A stretch of DNA of 64,000 nucleotides from positions 51,207,129-51,271,128 of the forward strand of contig JARZZO010000009.1 in NCBI GenBank assembly GCA_030544215.1, given 5' to 3'. Under the pieces are notes generated by a model. That model saw only the letters and a program-made list of their open reading frames with translations. It was not told the origin of the DNA and ran no database searches. This stretch comes from Zantedeschia hybrid cultivar (taxonomy: Eukaryota > Streptophyta > Magnoliopsida > Alismatales > Araceae). Of this stretch, positions 1 through 64,000 are shown one piece after another. Made by a program: the position numbers and the translations under genes. Position 1 is the stretch's first letter. Each line of letters begins with the position of its first letter.

Positions 1-558
1 CAAAGGCTTCCAGATCATCTTGGGCCTCGCAACGGGCTTCAAATATTCTGGTTTGTGATGTTGGGCTGTCCCATTTGTTTTTGGACTGGATGTAATTCTT
101 CTCCTTCAAAACCTTGTTAGCACCATTTTCTCTTTTGGGAGGTTTATCTACGTCAATTTTTTTGTTGTTTGTTTTGACTAGTCGACCTTCGCCGAGTAAT
201 TAGTCTCTCCATTTCTCCTTCCTTCTCCCAACTGCCTTATTCCAATTTGGAACTTGCATTGAGTGTGTTGGGTCAGAAGCTTGACACGATTTTTGTCGTA
301 TCTTTTGTGAGGCAGTGAAATGGGTCAACTATGTTGTGTCACGATGGAGATCATCGACTCTAGAGATCATGTCATCTGCATGCCTTCAACATGCTTCCTT
401 TTGAAAGCACATCATCCAAGTTCGTCTGTATCTAAAGCTAACTGCAAACTGTTATTTGGGAGTCCCAAAATTGAGGAGAAAACTTAGTGTGGTTGTGTGA
501 TCTTCACATCTCCTTATGTTGTTCTGTATAAATATTGTATTCTTGTCGATAGGTAGAC
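1..558. other. Unassigned upstream flank
   Basis: No supported gene. Bases 2-58 read as a short open frame ending KYSGL-stop (TGA at 56-58), which could be the tail of a gene entering from the left, but it is too short to identify. The rest is T-rich non-coding sequence. Confidence 0.3.
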
Positions 559-561
559 TTA

Positions 562-890
562 GGGGTTGTTTGTTTCAACGTAAAATAAAATAATAAAAAA
601 TAATTATTCTACTTTATGGTGTCCTCTAATATTTGAAATGATGTAAAATAATGTAAAGTAAATCATATCTAGACCTTTCTGCCCACTTGGTAGCTTAATT
701 TCTTGTTTTGATTTCCAAGAAAGATCTACTGTAAATCAATGTAAAAAGATTGAAGCATTTTCTTCTTTTCTTTTACAAGCAACCAAACAAATACTATCTT
801 ATTTTAAAAACACAAAATTTTACTGACTTTAAAAAGAGGTGATTTTGAAACCGATAAACTACAAAATTTTACATTAAAACAAATAATCCC
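562..890. mobile_element. Tourist-like (PIF/Harbinger) MITE
   Basis: A 329-bp AT-rich, non-coding element. The left end (GGGGTTGTTTGTTTCAACG) and right end are imperfect inverted repeats, matching at about 21 of 25 positions. It is flanked by the trinucleotide TTA on both sides (559-561 and 891-893), the target duplication expected for PIF/Harbinger. Confidence 0.7.
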
Positions 891-893
891 TTA

Positions 894-1321
894 ATCAATA
901 CAGTACTTCTTTTCCTTCTTTTTAGTGCTCTACTTTGTAAAAGGGGAATATGGCAAGGTAAAGGCGTGCTACCATGCTGCTGGTAGTTAAACGGTATGGT
1001 ATTTTGGGGCGTTTAAATCCTTTAATCGGTGATGAGTATTATAACTTCAATAAATGAAAATAATTTTAAGAGTTAATTAAATTAATTTTATATTTTAATT
1101 AATTTTTAACGAAAAAAATTGTGCTTATACTATGAGACAATGATGATTGAATTTTATGATTAGACAGTTAAATTTAAATTTTTAAAAATAAAATAATTTT
1201 AAGAGAAATAATTAAAATTTTATAAAATTTTTATAAAAAAATTATGTTTTAAAAAATATAGAGATGAAATGGAGTAAGGCCGCACCGTTGAACCGCACTC
1301 ATTGTGACAGCAAAGGATGGT
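894..1321. other. AT-rich non-coding stretch
   Basis: No gene. Very AT-rich from about 1040 to 1260 with runs of A and T, then a short unique segment up to the gypsy fragment. Confidence 0.4.
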
Positions 1322-1325
1322 CTAT

Positions 1326-2192
1326 GTGTGAGGTAAAGAATATTTATCAAGCTGAAAGGCTTGTGGAATGGTGACACCTTCAGGTGATAACAGAACGATT
1401 CTGATCCCCTTTCCATGAGAATTTAGAGCTCCGTCAAAATGCAGAGTCCACATATCATCTCTGATTTGATTTACGGACATCAGTTCCTCATCCGGAAACT
1501 CTGATCGCACTGGATCAAATCGAGGAAGGGGATGATGAGCGAGATGTTCTGCTATGGCATAGCCCTTGATTGCTTTCTGTTGAATGTAAATGATATCGAA
1601 TTGAGATAGAAAGCTTTGCCATCGCGCTAACCTATCAGTAAGAACATATTTCTCCAGAAGGAATTTGATCGGATTCATCCTAGCGATGAGATGGACTTCA
1701 TGGGCCAGAAAATAATGCTTCAATTTCTGAACAATCCAAACCAATGCTGCACATGTTTTCTCCATCGCGGTGTATCTCTGTTCAGCGGGGTTGAGAAGTT
1801 TAGAGAGATAGTAGACTGCCTCTCTTTTCCTTCTTCATCCTCTTGTGTTAGGACAGCCCCTACTGTATCATCCAGGACAGAAATATAAAGTATCAATGGT
1901 TTGCCTGGAGATGGTGGTCTCAAAACAGGAGGACTTGCCAAATAGTCCTTTAATCCATCAAATGCCTCCTGACACTTATCGTCCCAATTGAATTTGACTC
2001 CTGACTTGGTAAGCTCGTAAAACGGCTTACACCTTTGTGAGTGCTGGGAGACAAAACGGCGAATAAATTGTAACCTCCCGATTAATCCTCTTAACTCTTT
2101 CAAATTTTTGGGAGGTGGCATTTCTCTGATAGCCTTCGCCTTATTGGGATCGATCTCAATTCCCCGTTTGCTGACAATGAATCCAAGCAATT
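1326..2192 (-). pseudogene. Truncated Ty3/gypsy pol fragment (RT thumb and RNase H)
   Basis: Read on the minus strand, 2190-1720 gives the end of the reverse transcriptase domain (motif LGFIVSKRGIEIDPNKAKAI, then LRGLIGRLQFIRRFV). 1765-1322 continues in another frame with the RNase H region (YFLAHEVHL; RWQSFLSQFDI; WTLHFDGA). A frameshift separates the halves. Both ends are abrupt, with no LTR, so this is a fragment. It ends about 190 bp before the dnaJ start codon. Confidence 0.85.
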
Positions 2193-2247
2193 TGTTTATT
2201 TAAAAATGATTATAAATATTTCATTTATTTCTATTTAAATTAAAAAA

Positions 2248-2255
2248 TATAAATA
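2248..2255 (+). promoter_or_regulatory. TATA box of the dnaJ 50-type gene
   Basis: A perfect TATAAATA lies 128 bp before the chosen ATG, which would leave a 5' UTR of roughly 100 bp. The retrotransposon fragment ends only about 55 bp further upstream. Position and sequence fit a core promoter; no start site can be read directly. Confidence 0.55.
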
Positions 2256-2382
2256 ACCAACTCAACCACTCGAACGCGGCAGGACAAGCCACTCCCGCCG
2301 GTCAATCCAGTTTCGAGTCTTCAGATTCCAGACCTCCGTGAGGGCCATCGCTGCCGAAGCTCCCGCTGGGGGGAAGAAGGCG

Positions 2383-55145
<52,763 letters not shown>

Positions 55146-55242
55146 TTGATTTACTTGCAAAAAGGACAAAAAGGAAAAAGATGAGATATTTATTTTGGTT
55201 GAGGCATTTCTGTCTTAGACTTTCATTCTTCAGGTTTCATCT

Positions 55243-55248
55243 AATAAA
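55243..55248 (+). terminator. Poly(A) signal of the dnaJ 50-type gene
   Basis: AATAAA lies 98 bp after the stop codon, in AT-rich 3' sequence. This is a typical spacing for a plant near-upstream element. Confidence 0.5.
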
Positions 55249-55998
55249 TAGTTACTTGATGATCGAAAAACAAATTATATGACTGACATTGACTGCATTG
55301 TGCAATCGTGATCGCCTCGCGGGGAACTTAGAAGCTCCTCAAATGTCCCTCGCACCAATGCACCTTAATCAGATCATGGTTAAATTAACCACTCATAAGA
55401 AAAGTACCCTTCATCTTATAGAATAAAGTTAAAAGTGCCCACCACTCTAATACCCACGGTGTACCTCGTTCCTCCAAATCCTGTACTGCGTGCTCTCCCA
55501 ACAGGAACATCTATGGTTGTAGGCGGATGTATCGATGGTGCCCATGCCTCTGGCCCTCTTGATGGCTTTGTCACCCTGGCAGTCAACACTACAGATGGCC
55601 ACCACGGCGCCGTTGTGTGCCAACTATCGTTGCGGCCGTAGGTTTCCTCGAGCTTGTGGAGACCGTGGGCAAAGGATGAACACCGTGGAGGGCATGGTGG
55701 CAACTTACTTGGCGTCGGTAAGCAATTCCCGTTGGAGACCCCAGGATGAACATGTTGCAGCCTCGTATGGGAGCCTTAACAGGGTGAGGCCAGAGAACAA
55801 CCATGGCCAGGAGGAGATGCAGGTTGGCAGGGTGCCATTCATTGTGCCGATTACGACAATAGAGGGGGAAAAGTGATCGTGCAAATGTGGTGGCAATGGT
55901 GAAGAAAGCTACCTTTGGGCCTCCCCGATGGCAGCCAGTTGGCTATGGAGCACAGCGAAGAGGTGGTGCCATATGGGAGGACTTGCTGGTGGTTCTCT
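55249..55998. other. 3' flank, no supported gene
   Basis: After the poly(A) signal. 55430-55870 is GC-richer with open frames on both strands, none with recognisable domains. Confidence 0.45.
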
Positions 55999-56172
55999 CT
56001 CTCTCACTCTCTCACTCTCTCTCTCTGGGGATTACTTGCTGGTGGTTAACTTTTTTATTATTATTATTTGTTTATTTATTTATTTTTTGGGAGGGATTTA
56101 CTTGCTGGTGGTTAACTTTATTATTATTATTATTATTATTTTTGGTGGGGGGGTGGGGGGGGGGGGGGGGGG
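55999..56172. repeat. Simple-repeat cluster: (TC)n, (TTA)n and G run
   Basis: CTCTCTC tracts at 55999-56029, TTATTATTA at 56053-56068 and 56117-56141, a G run at about 56146-56172. The phrase TTACTTGCTGGTGGTTAAC occurs twice (56031, 56098). Confidence 0.9.
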
Positions 56173-56700
56173 AGAAGGGGGGTAACCATGGGTACATAAC
56201 TAGTTCTCCAGCCATTGTTGCCCACTCATATGGTCGCTGGCCTATTAGGTATGGAGAAAGAGAGGGATAGAGAGAGAAGCTTAATAATAGACACTTTTTG
56301 TTAAGTTTAATGAAGGAAAATGAAAATTTTCCATTAAAGAAAAAGTAATTAGAATGAAATATTCTCGAGAATATTTGGAGAATATGCTTTTTTTTAATGG
56401 TTGCTTGCCACATGACAACTTTAGACTGGGGGATTATTAAGAAATTATGAGACTTACTTTGATCTCTAAATATAAAAGATTTGACGGGTGCTTTCTAAAA
56501 TCCTCGATTGGAGAGAGATTATTTTTTCAATTTGCGGTAATTACCATTAGTGCACTTGTACAACTAATTGTCCTTTATGATCGTTGTTGCAAGCTCCATA
56601 ATATAAATTTAAGGCTAATATAGAAGTTCGGCATTCAAACTTAGGATATCACCGAGTTTGAATTGGCCACCTATGCGATATCATACATCTTACACATCAT
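56173..56700. other. AT-rich flank, nothing recognised
   Basis: No gene, RNA or transposon termini visible. Confidence 0.5.
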
Positions 56701-56739
56701 TCAATCAGAGTCTTATCTTATATACGCAGTAAATACGTA

Positions 56740-57640
56740 TGTGATAGCTACAAAGATGACATGTGGATGAACATCAGTGTATAAATTCTTCTGCGAGAAG
56801 AACAAGGAAAACCTCACAAAGTTAATGGGTAGAAGTCGTGCCTAACGGATAGATTCAAGAATTCTCTATATAAAAAAACCTTCTGCACATCTCTCGAGAA
56901 TTCAAATTCAAGTACACTAACTTTTTGCGTCAAAATTCCTTGCAATTGAGAGAGATAAGAGAGAAGAGCCCAAGAAGAAAGCATGTTTCAACTCCAAACA
57001 CTACTCCTATTGCATCAACTTCCGTTGTGTTGTTGAAGCTCTAAGGGCCTTTTTTTCGACGATCAGAACTCTGCTCATTTATTGCTTTCTCTTTAGTCTT
57101 GATTGATTTTTCGTGCTATATTGTACATGTTGTAGCCTTCGAAAGGCATCTGTTTGTGTAACTCTTAATTAGATAGCTTTTGGTTCTGCCTCTTCTTTGA
57201 GGAGATGGGAAGACTTACTGAGGCAGAGTGTGTGCTTGTTCGTGAAGGAAGGGAAGGCTTACTAAGGCAAGTTATGTACCTCTTCTTGAGAGAAGGGAAG
57301 ATCAATTGAGGCTGAGTGGTGTTGTGCCTTGTCCAGATGCTTTTGTGACCAAAAAGGAGTTTGTATCTTGTATAACTTTGAACTAATGGAACTCCTAAGA
57401 GATTACTTAGTGACTGGACATAGGTCTACGTATCGAACCAGTATAAAAGTCTTAGTGTTCTTTACGTGTTTGCTCATTGTCCCTTATCTTGCTTGCTTTC
57501 ATTTTATTACTATGTTAGTTCAAGTTTTTAATTACCCATTCACCCTCTCTTTGGGTAAGGCTGGGCAACAAATTAGTCATTTCTTAGAAGGGTTATGTTT
57601 CATTTTTCCGTTATGTACAATATATTACATATATTAATAC
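56740..57640 (+). repeat. Possible LTR (copia-like) remnant
   Basis: A TATA-like CTATATAAAAAA at about 56868, three diverged roughly 50-bp repeats (GGGAAGACTTACTGAGGCA / GGGAAGGCTTACTAAGGCA / GGGAAGATCAATTGAGGC, 57205-57320), and a 3' part GAACCAGTATAAAAGTCTTA resembling the ends of many plant copia LTRs. No TG...CA ends or partner LTR were found, so this is tentative. Confidence 0.35.
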
Positions 57641-58700
57641 GACACTTGATAGATTGGGTGAGAAGGCTCAAGGTACTATATAGAGAGAGTGAACTTTTTT
57701 TTCCAAAGAGGCTAAATAATTTTTTCAAAATTATTACAAATAAAATAAGAGAATGCTAGATATCAATTTTTATCATAGATAAGATTAACCATACTAATTT
57801 TGATATTTGTCTTAATCTCCTAAAATTATACATTTATTTGACAAAAATAGTTTTAAAAAATTATAAATTCTGAAAGAATTATTTTTAAAAAAATTCTAGA
57901 CATTACCCTTATAGTCGGTTGTGGTTACGAATCTTGATATTTATTTATAACCCTTCACAATTATACTTTGACAAATATTCTTTTTAGATTTCTCCAAAAA
58001 CTTGAAAGGTTTATTTCTAATTATTTTAAGGAGTTCACCAATTACCATGAAATTGTGAAGGCTTATAAGGCTGAATTGAACAGTTAATTCACGGGTTAAT
58101 ATGGATTGTTTCGATTACTCTAAAATTCAAATAATATGAAATTATGAGACTAATTAACAACTAAGTGGATGCGTGTCAACAGATCTAGATGATATCCGAA
58201 TCTGATTCAAACTGACATCCGATTATCTAATTGGTTGTTTATCTAAATATAACATACACATTTGTATGCCCATTTAAGCATCTCATTACTAATTGGAGTG
58301 AAAACGGAAAAGAGACATCCATTTTGATGATTATCCAACCAGCTCTGTCTTTTGATATGCTCTTCTCATTTCAACGATATTCACTTATCTAATTCAGTTG
58401 TTTAATATTTTAAAGCATTTTTAATAGATGTGTGGAAGGAGAATGATGAAATGGAACTTATTGTGATTTCTTTAAATGTTTAGTAGTTTTACTTGTTTAG
58501 ACAAATTGTCTAACGTACATTTAATGGATTATTTTAGTGGTTTAAAACTTATTTTAGATATTTATAAGTTGAATATTTATTAATTAAAACATATCCATAG
58601 TGCTTGTGGGTTATATTTTACGAAATTAAAATTATAAGCAACTAACTTATAAGTCAAATTTGAAATAATTAGATATTCAGATACCGTTCGAATTCTAATT
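57641..58700. other. AT-rich flank, nothing recognised
   Basis: Very AT-rich non-coding DNA without clear repeats or genes. Confidence 0.5.
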
Positions 58701-58702
58701 GT

Positions 58703-61700
58703 TGGGATCCGAGCGGGACGCGAAGAATGCAGCGGAAACGACGAATAAAATATTATCCCGACCGATGCCCGCTGATCTGATTCGGAACAAAAAACTAAAA
58801 CCGAAAACTGAGTTATAATCTAATTATCGTGTGCGGATTCGAATCCGCTTCCGTCTCGGTTCCGTCGAGGCGATGTCGCGAGCCGCACAAGCGTCCGGCC
58901 TCCAGCGGTATCCACGCGATCCTCCGCAGTGGTTCGTCCTCACTCCCTCGTCCGTATCAACTCGCTCGCTGAAGATCCGTCACCGCAACGATTGCCGAAA
59001 ACCCGCCGACGGGAATTCCCGATTTTCAGGAATCATATGCGGCGGAGACGGAGATTGTTCCGGCGCCTCGCGCCCAGAGAAGGAGAGAGAAAGGGGGGAT
59101 GACGGCCAGCATGGGGAAACTCTGGAGCTTGGCCCAGGGTTTCTCAACAGCGCGTATATATATTAAGTCAGCGCGACTTTTCACAAAAGTCTCCGAGTTA
59201 ATATAAATCCCACTTATGTACCAATGACTGAGAATCTTATTGCGTGTGACCCTCTAGGCCCATTTACCAGTCTGGTTTTCAGCCCGTTAAATCCAATAAC
59301 TAGTTATTGACTTATTGTAATTAATTAATATCTAGATATTAACTAATTACTTAACCAAATTAACATCGCATGTAAATTCGGTCAGACTTCTGATCAAGTT
59401 GGGTGCCAAGCAACACGGCATGATCCCGGAAGGTAATGGAGTTCAGCAACCCACTCATGGAACCTGTCCGTCCACAGTTACCGTGTGGCTATAATCCTTC
59501 GTTCACACAATGCTCTCGAGTTAACCTAGGGTATGGTCAATTGTCAAACCCTAGATGGTCAACTCACTTGAATCAGACTCCATTGTACAATATCAGAAAA
59601 CATCTTTCTGATACTGTTTCTGCTCTAGCCAGAGACTCCTGCGGATCTATTCTAGAGCATTCTCTCTCCAGTTACCTGAGAGCGAACGATCCTTTATTGA
59701 ACACACAATCACCTTCGAAGGTCTTCCGCTGGACCCGATCCTTGACTATTAGAGATCCTGTGGATAGGGATTCGTAGGTCAAGGTCAAAGTCCAGAAGTT
59801 CACCGACAAGGTGTCTTTGGTGTTTCAAGTCTAAGGATTAACTACGCTACTGTGACGATGAATCAAGCCGATTGACAGTCAGGTAAATTACCATTTGGCG
59901 ATTCATGTCGGATCAGTTCAGTGAACTCATTCCTCAATGAGCACCTACAGGTTTACCATTGTGTCTCCACACGAGTAACTAACAAGATCAGTCATCCTCA
60001 TCATATGAGCTGGAATAACATGTACTAGTCTTACCGGATGTTTGATGTCTTTCTCAAACATCTTACGACTAGGAACAATTAAGAATATGTGTTTATAAGT
60101 CATCAGTCTCATTATTATGATCTCATCATAATCTGATGACTATTGTACATATTCATAGACTTCATAATGCGTAATTATAAATATGTTAATATATATAATG
60201 AATTTAATGCCATTGATTAGTGAACCAGATTGAAATAGGTGTCTAATGATTGGCATAGAGGACACCTATATCTATCAATCTCCCACTTGGAGTCAAGTCA
60301 ATCACCTTCGCATTTGATCTCCATCAAATCTAGGTAAAACTTACAAAAAGTCTGTGACTAAGACTTGGTCAGGGATCTGCTAAATTATCTATAAATGGAA
60401 TATTTTCATTACGTTATTTCCTTTTATCATTTGTCTCTGAACTTGTGAAAGAACCTCAGAATGTTCTGCAACTTCTGAAGAGACCATGGCTCGATCACAC
60501 AATTGATCACTCCCACTGTTGTCCTACAACGATAGGATGGTATCAAAGACCTTTTAGAACTACATATAGTTCATGGATAAACCTTTTTCATCCATACTGT
60601 TCTAATAACAGTATCACTTGTTTATGTCGTCACCTTAATATCGAGTTCTAGATTGGAACCCTTCCAATCTATTCATTTCTACTAGAAGGTTGAATCTATT
60701 ATTTGACTTGAAATTTGAGTCAGTGTGACCTCATAGTTTCAAATCATCTTCTCCATATTCATAAGTGCATCCTTAGCACTTTTCAAGTGCTTAGTGATGC
60801 ATTTTACTCCTGTATCTTTAAGGAACTTTTTCCCTAAAGGAATAAATTACATGTCTCAACAATTGAGAGTTATTATGAAATTTATGCCAAACATTTTAAC
60901 ATACAGGTCAATATAATATCCCCACTGATCTATCTTAATAGATTCGTATTTCCAATACGTGGAATATTATAACTAAACCTATTATGGAGGAAAGCATGGT
61001 TAATAATACTTTTACTGATAGTAACATCCCAATGTCATTCTCAATGACTTTGATATTATTATCATAAAGCATTACTAAAGCGATTGTACTCCCACTATTC
61101 CTTTTGAACACACACAATCTGTGATCATTCTTAATGATCACGTAGCATTTGACCATTAAGTCAAAACGTTTATTACAACTTAAGAAGCTTTAGTTTGATT
61201 CAAAATAATCTTTGAATCAGAACTTGCTTCCTAGACATTCTAAAAGCTTTAAAGGTATATCATATACATCTTTGCCTCAATCACATTGAGAGAACACTTT
61301 TAATATCCAACTGTCATTATCTCATTATAATGATAGGCAGTATTGACAAGTAGAATTCTTATAAACTTATCAATCTCAAAGTTGTAATGCCAGAGAGCAT
61401 CATTATCATAGATTTTAGATCATAATCTATTTTTGAGCTCCTCTCATCTTGCTAAATCAGATATGTCAAACATATCCTTCTAGTTACTGAGAGAATCTCA
61501 AAAATTTATTGAGCTCTCTGATGTGTGTTATGAGTGGTTCCAAACAACTTAAAGATTATCTAATAATTTTATGTTAACTTGTGAATCTAGAACATCTTCT
61601 GTTTTATCAGCTCCCACTGTCTTCTCTGAGGACAAATTCCTCTTCATAGAAGACAGCTTTCAGGACGATAAGTATTTCATTATCGCCTAGCCAATAAATG

Positions 61701-64000
61701 TAATATCCAAACTCTTTAGACATTTTACAAATTCACATCACGGTATAACTTGACTTTAAAATCAGGTTTGTTCATAATTCACATCTCATATGAATTATTT
61801 GGTTTCCATATCTTATATGGACACACTGACTTATTTGAAACCATCTATAAAGTATGGATATCCAATGTTCATACTCGTATTCAAAATGATATAAGAATTA
61901 GGCAAATCTTATTATGCATTGCACCATATCTTAATAAGGTACAATCCCTCATTCTATCATATTACTATGATGTACAATGAGGATCAATCGAGCGAGGATA
62001 CAATTATCTTCTTAATGATTTATGTGAATCATATACTTAAGTATTAATTTCTTTGACCAAATTAAGGAATTCTAATATATCATATTGATCTTATACCTTA
62101 ATCTCTCAGATGCATTCGACTTGTACTACATTAAGTACATAAAGTCGAATCATTCTTAGAGTAAACTATAAGGTAAGGATATTGAGCTGTTTGCATCAAT
62201 ATGTATTAGCACCAATAATTTCTTATTGTACAACCTTGTGTACAATACCATAGATAATCATGATTCACACTGTTCATTTATATAGAAGACTTCTGAACAT
62301 TCATCACATGAAATGTCACATCAAGAATCTATAGTGCATTAACTGATTCGAACAACTATTGTTCATTCTCAGTCAACGTTATTCACTTTTATAATTCTTG
62401 ATGTCTTATGCAACTAAATAACAATTATTCAATTTCATATTTGACTCCTATAGATATATAAAGATTTACTGTCAGACAACAACCTTTGAATATCATGAAC
62501 AATTGTTGAGTCTAACTCAACATTTGCATTTTCTCGATTTCCTTTTACTTATTTAAGTCTGCATACTATCGCAACTCTGAGAATCATTTACAATATCTCA
62601 TATTGGATACTCTAATTCTCCAATAGACATGCAAAAGTTGATTAATAAGAATATTCGAAACTTCTTTCAAGTTTCATATTCGTTTTGCCTTTACCAGTAT
62701 CCTTATATTGGTTGCAGTGGGAGAACTGCTACTTCTCTATCTCAGCTAACCTTCCTTTATCCTTTCAGGTGTGGGTTCGACCGTTTAAAATCTTACCACT
62801 TGCCTTTCTCAAAAGCACAACATAAATATCTCTTCATCTTGGTCTATCCAAATAAGAGATTTCATGACAATCATTACCTTTCAATAAGGCATACCATAAG
62901 TACCTCTCACCTTGGTCTATCCAAGTAAGAGGAATCATGATATCTGATTAGGATAGTGACTTTCACTTACCCCTAAAGACATTCATTAGAGTTTTCTAGT
63001 CAGTTTGAATTTGAGAAATATTGGCATCCAATATGCCAAAATCTCGAATAGACGACATTTTAATGAACGAAGGAAATAACGTGTTTTAAGCAGATAGTTC
63101 TGATAATTCAATTATGGTCTTTTATCTTAAATTATTTCTCACTATTTTTCGACGGACTGTATAACCTTCAGGTATACAGAACGGAAGACTCCGACGGTCT
63201 CCTAGTGAGGATCAGAATCTCCAAGAATCACAGTATGACCTCGGGTAAACACATAGTATCATACCATTATCTTAGAGCAACCATCTCATGGTAATTGCAA
63301 TTCCTTGCAATATCTGATCTTATTTCGGCTCCCAGGTCTTTAATGGTCCCGGGTAAACACAGTAGACCATTATACTTGGTTTAAGCTTTACCATCAATAC
63401 GTGACAGAGTAAAGTAATAATGCAGCTTCCGGGTAAACGCGAGGATAGCTACACCGTTCATCTATTCCAATCTCAAGGCATCAAGATGTCATAGTTAATA
63501 GTCTTTTCATCAGATGGTGGCAATTCTCGGGTAAACACATAGAAACTGCCATCAATAAATCAAGTTCTAAGAACTATATTGATGAAGAGCCACGCGGTGC
63601 ATTCTCAATAACTCGCGCTTTGGCTTAGACTTTATGTTGAAGGTTTTGTTTATGTTAAGTTGGTCTCGTCCTAGGTGATAGTTTATAAATATATCGTATA
63701 TATTTAACAATACCTAGATATTAGCAATCGATTCATAATAAAAAACTAGAAAGCATGTATCAACCATACATGTTCATTATGTGGTCATAGACAACACGGT
63801 GATTAACTAGAGCCAAATAATTAATCACCAAAACTATATAACATTTATATAATCTAAACATACAAACACATAGCCACTGGTGATCTCATCTCCTGTCGCC
63901 TTCCTGGTTGCACTTGTGGATCATCCTCGCCTTTCTTCGGCCGGCGCGATCAATTACAAATATATATTTTGAAACAATTTCAAATGCTAATAAATTGTAA
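58703..64000. mobile_element. Non-coding LTR-retrotransposon-like block (LARD-like), runs off the window
   Basis: Starts TGTTGGGATCCGAGCGGGA, with TGCAGCGGAAACG shortly after, a start seen in large plant copia-type LTRs. The following 5 kb includes TCAATCTCCCACTTGGAGTC at about 60277 and internal short repeats but no gag or pol domain in any frame. Right end and partner LTR not in the window. Identification rests on terminal text only. Confidence 0.4.
63240..63545. repeat. Dispersed CGGGTAAACACATAG motif
   Basis: CGGGTAAACAC or CGGGTAAACGC occurs at about 63242, 63350, 63430 and 63529, spaced 80-108 bp, with partly similar flanks (CATAG, CATC). A separate 73-bp pair with CTTGGTCTATCCAA lies at 62837 and 62911. 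Confidence 0.7.

Noticed and set aside
2338..2382. Upstream in-frame ATG as the start of the dnaJ gene
   Set aside because: Would add 15 residues before the hydrophobic leader, unlike relatives. Kept only as an alternative.
58831..59777. Two plus-strand frames of 111 and 113 residues
   Set aside because: Inside the LTR-like block, no domains; composition does not suggest protein.

Overview
The window is plant nuclear DNA: GT-AG introns, Ty1/copia and Ty3/gypsy LTR retrotransposons, hAT DNA transposons and MITEs. The only host gene I can support is a plus-strand gene for an ER membrane J-domain protein (DNAJC25 / plant 'chaperone protein dnaJ 50' type). Its 10 coding exons (918 bp including the stop, 305 residues) span 2383-55145, about 52.8 kb. 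The GC-rich first exon and very long TE-filled introns suggest a monocot, perhaps a palm; this taxonomic guess is weak.

Layout. 1-2382: upstream DNA with a Tourist-like MITE (562-890), a truncated gypsy pol fragment (about 1326-2192, minus strand) and a compact TATA promoter. Exons 1-3 lie within 500 bp, exon 4 at 4931. Intron 4 (11 kb) holds a complete but decayed hAT element on the minus strand (8776-14327, target duplication GTGCCACC). Exons 5 and 6 are a tight pair at 16009-16279. Intron 6 (22.7 kb) holds a copia element (16928-30862, minus, target duplication TATAT) that was itself invaded by a MITE, two related 1.9-kb TG...CA elements in opposite orientation, a second hAT element (23666-28647, plus, target duplication GTAATAGT) and another small MITE-like insert. 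It also holds a fold-back element and a six-copy tandem array of a roughly 770-bp unit (32220-36712). Exons 7-9 lie at 38993-40198. Intron 9 (14.8 kb) is nearly filled by one Tat-type gypsy element (40503-54316, minus, target duplication AACAT) that carries an antisense extra ORF, three internal tandem duplications and two nested hAT-type MITEs. Exon 10 and a poly(A) signal follow at 55042-55248. 55300-64000 has no supported gene; it holds simple repeats and LTR-retrotransposon-like non-coding DNA.

How it works together: one small housekeeping-type gene has apparently kept an intact frame and consensus splice sites while its introns grew by nested transposition. The most unusual signal is that both hAT elements, though strongly diverged, carry an array of tandem repeats with the same 153-bp period and a shared core motif just upstream of the zinc-finger exon, and both transposases end in a long low-complexity tail with a shared motif. 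All transposon ORFs have stops or frameshifts. Nothing was computed with software; boundaries come from reading termini, target duplications and splice signals.
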